Below are positions 59,614 to 64,000 of a DNA stretch of 64,000 bases, in pieces (position 1 is the first letter of the stretch; each line of letters begins with the position of its first letter). The notes under the pieces are model-generated. The model did not search any database. It was not told where the DNA came from and was given only the letters and a program-made list of their open reading frames with translations. Both the position numbers and the translations under genes were made by a program. The DNA is from Cyclaneusma minus (lineage: Eukaryota; Ascomycota; Leotiomycetes; Marthamycetales; Marthamycetaceae). The stretch lies in assembly GCA_037179335.1 (NCBI GenBank), contig JAKZHN010000010.1, positions 875,870 through 939,869 of the forward strand. The letters are read 5' to 3'.

Positions 59614-61730
59614 ATGCAACAAACAGGCCGCCGCCGTCCAAAGGCCTACGGCAAAAAGGCTTCCGTCCAAAGCACAGCTGTGAAGCAAATCTTCACCTCC
59701 AGCGCTGATTCCTCTCCCTTCCGGGAACCCCAAATATCTCTCCCAAAATCGGACCGCACCTCAAATGGTCAAAGTGTCCTCGCAGACATCACAACGGCAC
59801 TGAACGCACTGGGTCTCGAAACCAGTGGAATCGATCAGATCGACGATACTGGTAGTAGAAGGACGAGTCCCAGACGGAAGGCAAGCAAAATCGAAGACAT
59901 CACGGCGGCAATGGATGGACTGGGTCTCGAAACCAGCGGGATTGAGTTGGTTGAAGACACTGGTAGCAGAAGAACAAGCCCGAGACGGAAGGCGAAGAAA
60001 GTGGAGACCATTGAAGTTGTCGAAGCGCTCGACGTAAAATCCTCGAATACCATAGAGGTGAAGACACAAGCCAGTCCGAGAAGGAAAAGTCCGAGACGAA
60101 AAGTGATAGCACAACCCGTCGAGCTCCCGAAAGCAATTACACCTAGCCCGCCCACATCCGTTGATGTCTCGGATCTTGATCTGAGCAACCTCAATATCGG
60201 CGACGATACACAAGCCTCCATCCGAAGTATTTTCACCGCCTCTCCCAGGAAGCCGCGCACACTCGAACAAACCTCGCTGCCCAAACCTCCTGAATGGCTT
60301 TGCCCTCTCTACACTGCCTACCAGAATTCTCGACACGAGCCCCTGGTTCCGAAAACTTGGTCCGAAATTTTAGATAGCGACTCTACAATATCGAAAATTG
60401 CAGAGGCTTCATATGCGGAGGTCTACCGTGTCAATAATCCTGCAGGGTCGTCCATTCTGAAGATAATGGCACTGCGACCTCCGAAGGGGCCCGGATCACG
60501 ACGTGAGACGGCGATCAAGGTTGAAGATGTCATGTCAGAGATGGAAATCATGGATCTGTTGACCGAAATTCCCGGCTTCGTAGAATTCAAAGATGCTCAT
60601 CTCATCACTGGCACACCGTCAAAGCCATTGGTGGAAGCTTATGAGAAATTTGAAGAAGAAAAGGAGGAATCGGCGTTCCCACGGCCGGCCAGCTATGCAA
60701 AGTCGACCCAGTGGATCTGTCTTGAACTAGCCGATGCCGGGACCGTCCTCGAGAACTTCGAGATTGCAAACATGGACCAACTGTGGGACATCTTCCTCGG
60801 CGTGGTGATCGCATTTGCAAATGCAGAAACCGAATGTCGATTTGAGCATCGTGATCTCCACGAGAACAACATTTGCATCAAAGCCGTGCACCCGCCTTCC
60901 AGCAAACCAAGGAAGTGTGCCGAGCGAAAGTTCGGATATTCAGGGCTCCAAGTTACGTTGCTCGACTACACGCTTTCTCGTGCTGACAAGCCTGCTCTTG
61001 TCACAGCGGCGGCCACTGAGAGCGAGGAAGAGTCGGAACAGGAGCCGGAAATAGCGGCCATGGACTTGGAGCAAGACCTGTCTCTCTTCCATGCAACCGC
61101 GGACGCAGGCGACCTGGCGAGTCTGCAGTTCGACACGTACCGACGGTAAGCAAACAATCTTTGTGCGACACTACCCCTCCCTCCCCCCTCGATCCAAAAC
61201 ATGCCAAACGTGGGTGAGGCGTCTGAAGATCTGCTGTGCTTTTTCTTGCCTTGTTTATTCGTGCTCATTTGTGCTGATTTGAGTTTTGCAGTATGCGCAC
61301 GCTGCTGGTGACGGGCAAGAATGTAGCATCGAAGTCTAAGCAACATGAAGAGGCGGTGGAGGGGAACCCGTGGCGGGCGTATATACCCGAGACCAATGTA
61401 ATGTGGTTGCATTATGTGCTGCAGTGGTTGTTGGCGAACTACGCGGGGGAGGAGGAGGATTTGAATGGGTTTTGGACGGCGGAGGGGGTTTGTGGGTTGG
61501 TGCAGGGGGTGGACGCTAGTACTGTGGAGAAGAAGAGGAAGAAGGGAAGGAAAGGGGCTAGGGCGGAAGAGGTGTTCAAGAGTGCAGGGGAGGTTTTGGA
61601 GTATGCGATTGAGATGGGCTGGGTGAGGATGGAGGATGTGGTGGATTATGCAGGAAGCGGAGAGGTCCAGGCAGAGGAGGACAGCAGTGTGGACTTGGCG
61701 GAGTTGGGCGAGCGGCTGAAGGTGCATTGA
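59614..61730 (+). CDS. Haspin-like protein kinase, 656 aa
   Basis: Two exons, 59,614-61,145 and 61,292-61,730. Start MQQTGRRRPKAYGKKASVQS. The first 210 residues are disordered with two tandem 37-residue repeats (residues about 58-94 and 95-131: DIT-A---LGLETSGI...DTGSRRTSPRRKA) and further SPRRK motifs, likely DNA- or chromatin-binding and phosphorylated. The kinase domain has SYAEVYRV, SSILKIMALR (ATP Lys), an acidic SEMEIMDLL helix, CRFEHRDLHENNICIKA (catalytic loop, about 412) and DYTLSR (about 452), which replaces DFG as in all haspins. Haspin phosphorylates histone H3 Thr3 in mitosis. The domain is split by the 146-bp intron just before MRTLLVTGKNVASKSK. It ends with an acidic tail. Confidence 0.93.
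59785..60006 (+). repeat. Tandem 111-bp coding repeat in the haspin N-terminus
   Basis: Two in-frame units, 59,785-59,895 and 59,896-60,006, each encode 37 residues with the core GLETSGI and DTGSRRTSPRRKA. They differ at many third positions and several residues, so the duplication is not recent. A shortened SPRRKSPRRK motif follows at about 60,073-60,102. Confidence 0.85.
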
Positions 61731-63199
61731 AACAGGGAACTTGCGGATGGTGCATTTGCGACGGCGTTGGGTTTCCTACCGGGTAGCATTGAAGAGGGCG
61801 GTGCATTTGCATTGGGCTATATCGATGACAGCGATGACTTTTGGATGCGAAGAGGTTGACAACAACATCAGCGACAAGTTACACTTACTGACCGCCTAAT
61901 GGGAAAGGTGTCAGATGACCGGCACAAACTACACAAAAACACAAATCAAGGGGCAATGACTACAAACAAATCTCGGTTCCTCCTATCTTTGAAAACCGAA
62001 GCTGAGGCGGGTACAGCGTACTAATAGAAATGACGGCTAGAGACATGAACATTGAATCGAGGCTTGATATGGACGGTTGTGGTAGCATGTCAGTCTATAT
62101 GCAGATCTATTGACCGATACCTATATACCGTGGTACTACTCTCCAGGTTCCTCAGAGGAGACGGTGAGTCGTGACCAAGTCGAAATCTGCCGTACATGGT
62201 TTCGTATAGAGCTCGTGGCAACAGTTTCTACTCTCCGACCAGCATGGCATGATGGCATGTAGCCTCTGCACAAAGGACAGCAGAAAAACGAGGCGAACCC
62301 CTTCCAAGGGAAAGTCTAAAGACGACAGAGAAAGATTAAGAAATATGTAAACATAGCCAACAGACGAAAAGCAGACAGCCTCTCCACTTTTCAAGCTTTC
62401 TCCCCCCGGGATCTCACAGCCAAGCTTTGCCAAGTCAGGATAGTCCCGTCTTGGGGGCCCACTATCCGACCCACTCATCCAACGACATTTGATGCGGCAC
62501 GAACGTCCGCGAACTTCGGACGACTGCTGTTCCAACGGCATCACACGAAAAGCAGCCTGCCAGCTGCCTTTCCATCATGCGACGAAGCTTCGGACGACCC
62601 ACTCCGGGTTGCGGGATTCCGAGAATTCCAAAGACCGGCCTCTTGGGCTCTTTTCAAGGGATCTGGTCGATCTGGTTCCGAGGCGATGGGTCGATGTAAG
62701 GTGACAGGAAACTCGGAGATCTGGACAGGCACCGCACGTGGAGTCTGAGACGCCACGGTTGAATGTTTCTGTTCCTGCGTGAAAACACGCGGGGGAGGTG
62801 GTGTGTTCGGGTACAAGTGATCCAGTTATCGCATGACGAAAGTGACTGTTCCCTGTATCTGCAGCGACCCGGCTTTGTGTTGCCATCGCGCACCCGGTGA
62901 CGATGCTGCGCCTTTTCGAGAACACATACTGGGGGAAGCGTTTCGAAACAACATTGATACATACCTCTTGCAAATGGAGCTATCCGAATTAGCGCGAATG
63001 GACTGCTACCGCAACACAATGATTATGCTGGAGCTGAGGCATCTTTCCGGAGACCTAGCCGCGGATGGCTTCACGGCGGTATTTGAGTGTGACTTGCATC
63101 GCTGGGCCTGGGACGGGTCCAGAACTGAGAAAGCGACTCCAGGCGTGTCAAGACCGGCGTCATTGGCTTTAGCAAATGCAATGTTCGTGGCGAGGCGGA
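61731..63199. other. Intergenic right of haspin
   Basis: Haspin 3' flank, then about 1.4 kb without a supported gene. A plus-strand frame at 62,833-63,249 (containing MELSELARMDCYRNTMIMLE) looks partly coding and may be the upstream part of the possible decayed gene at 63,200; it has no recognised domain. The 11-mer CTTCGGACGAC occurs twice, near 62,512 and 62,588. Confidence 0.4.
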
Positions 63200-63489
63200 A
63201 TGCTACAGCAGCGGGCGGAGATGCTGAGGGCAGATGGGGCGGATGTTGAACTTGGAGCTGCTGCTCTCTGGCTGCGAGGAGCGGCTTTATATCGAAAATA
63301 GGAATGGCGGTGGCGAGGGGTTCCGTTGTGCTATGTTGCTGTGTGCATCAGCTGGAACTCGATGCCCTGTCAGCGGTACAATGGCTGAAGTATCTCGGAG
63401 GGCGGGATCCGAGAAGCGGACCTCTTCTGAGCAAGATGTCAAAGCTGCATTCGCAGATGGGACATGCTCCGGCTGGACTCGAGTGAATG
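63200..63489 (+). pseudogene. Possible decayed gene, unknown helix-rich protein
   Basis: One frame from 63,200 reads MLQQRAEMLRADGADVELGA and AALWLRGAALYRK, then TAG. A second frame downstream (to 63,486) reads HQLELDALSAVQWLKYLGGR and DPRSGPLLSKMSKLHSQMGH, then APAGLE. Both have the alanine/leucine helix pattern of repeat proteins and could be parts of one protein with a stop and frameshift between. No family is recognised, and chance open frames are possible. Confidence 0.25.
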
Positions 63490-64000
63490 ATTCGCTGCTT
63501 GAACGGCCTTGTCATCGCAGACGAGCCAATACTTGACGATTTACCTGTCGAGATGCCATATTCTTGGAATATATGCAGATTCAAAGCCATGCGGGGAAGT
63601 AGGTCGCAAAGCCGGCGGTATACAGATTTTGGACCCCAATCCGGCTTAGGCCGAGCGAGTATACACGAAGTATCTAAAGACGGCAGGGGTACAGATAACA
63701 CATTTCACGGCATTTGGAACTGCGACAATTTCTCAATATGCTGAATGTCAACAACACGGCCGCTTCACCGTGCTACGCCGCCGCTCTGCTTGGAGCTGCC
63801 TGCAACTACAGATAAGCAGCTAAGCTCCCGCTCGAGGAGCGACTCTGACTTAACATTCACTCATCTTCATCAACTCATCTTTGACTTCTTCAAGTTTTCA
63901 ACTTCCCTCTTCACCATCTCTGACTTCCTGCAACATAGACCTTCAGCTCCACAGAAACACCGCAACGCCTGGCTGACTACCTACACTATCGAGCTCGACG
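63490..64000. other. Right-edge region, probable promoter and leader of a gene beyond the window
   Basis: From about 63,850 the plus strand becomes pyrimidine-rich (CTTCATCAACTCATC, CTTCAAGTTTTCAACTTCCC), as seen just before the starts of other genes in this window. This suggests a plus-strand gene whose ATG lies past 64,000. No coding sequence can be assigned. Confidence 0.35.

Overview
The window looks like nuclear DNA of a filamentous ascomycete (Pezizomycotina, possibly a Dothideomycete). The genes have short GT-AG introns, mostly 41-146 nt with CTAAC/CTGAC-like branch sites. The recognisable proteins are typical of that group: haspin, CCDC47, mitochondrial dihydroxy-acid dehydratase, a GH128 protein, a modin-like protein and DUF6590. 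About 20 kb has been reduced to extreme AT richness in the manner of repeat-induced point mutation (RIP).

Layout. (1) 1-8,657 is a decaying flank: the start of a probable alcohol dehydrogenase, then three genes in a row that each carry an in-frame stop or frameshift, and a 725-bp MULE-type MITE with 64-bp terminal inverted repeats and a 9-bp target duplication. (2) 8,658-28,368 is an AT-rich island of RIP-degraded LTR retrotransposons. It holds two Ty3/Gypsy copies in inverted orientation, whose reverse transcriptase can still be read, and Ty1/Copia remains in the centre and at the right end. The island splits a DUF6590 gene and is bordered on both sides by the same exact 31-bp direct repeat. 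(3) 28,369-48,341 is ordinary gene-rich DNA: class-3 lipase, cytosolic cytochrome c peroxidase, GH128 protein, modin-like protein, CAMK-type kinase, dihydroxy-acid dehydratase (ILV3) and a membrane-anchored S33 peptidase. (4) 48,342-54,139 holds a tandem pair of F-box-like genes, one broken by frameshifts and one intact. (5) 54,140-61,730 holds a possible small gene, a nucleoside transporter, an 86-residue unknown gene, CCDC47 and a divergent haspin kinase. (6) 61,731-64,000 has little recognisable content beyond a possible decayed gene.

No secondary-metabolite cluster or operon-like arrangement is visible; the intact genes are unrelated housekeeping and accessory functions. The most unusual features are: the 31-bp repeat at the island borders; surviving cytosines in the island lying mainly in GpC; stop codons of CpA-to-TpA type in neighbouring single-copy genes; and a degenerate 19-bp minisatellite family present at three separate intergenic sites. 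Exon boundaries were placed by reading frame, splice sites and family resemblance, without transcript data.
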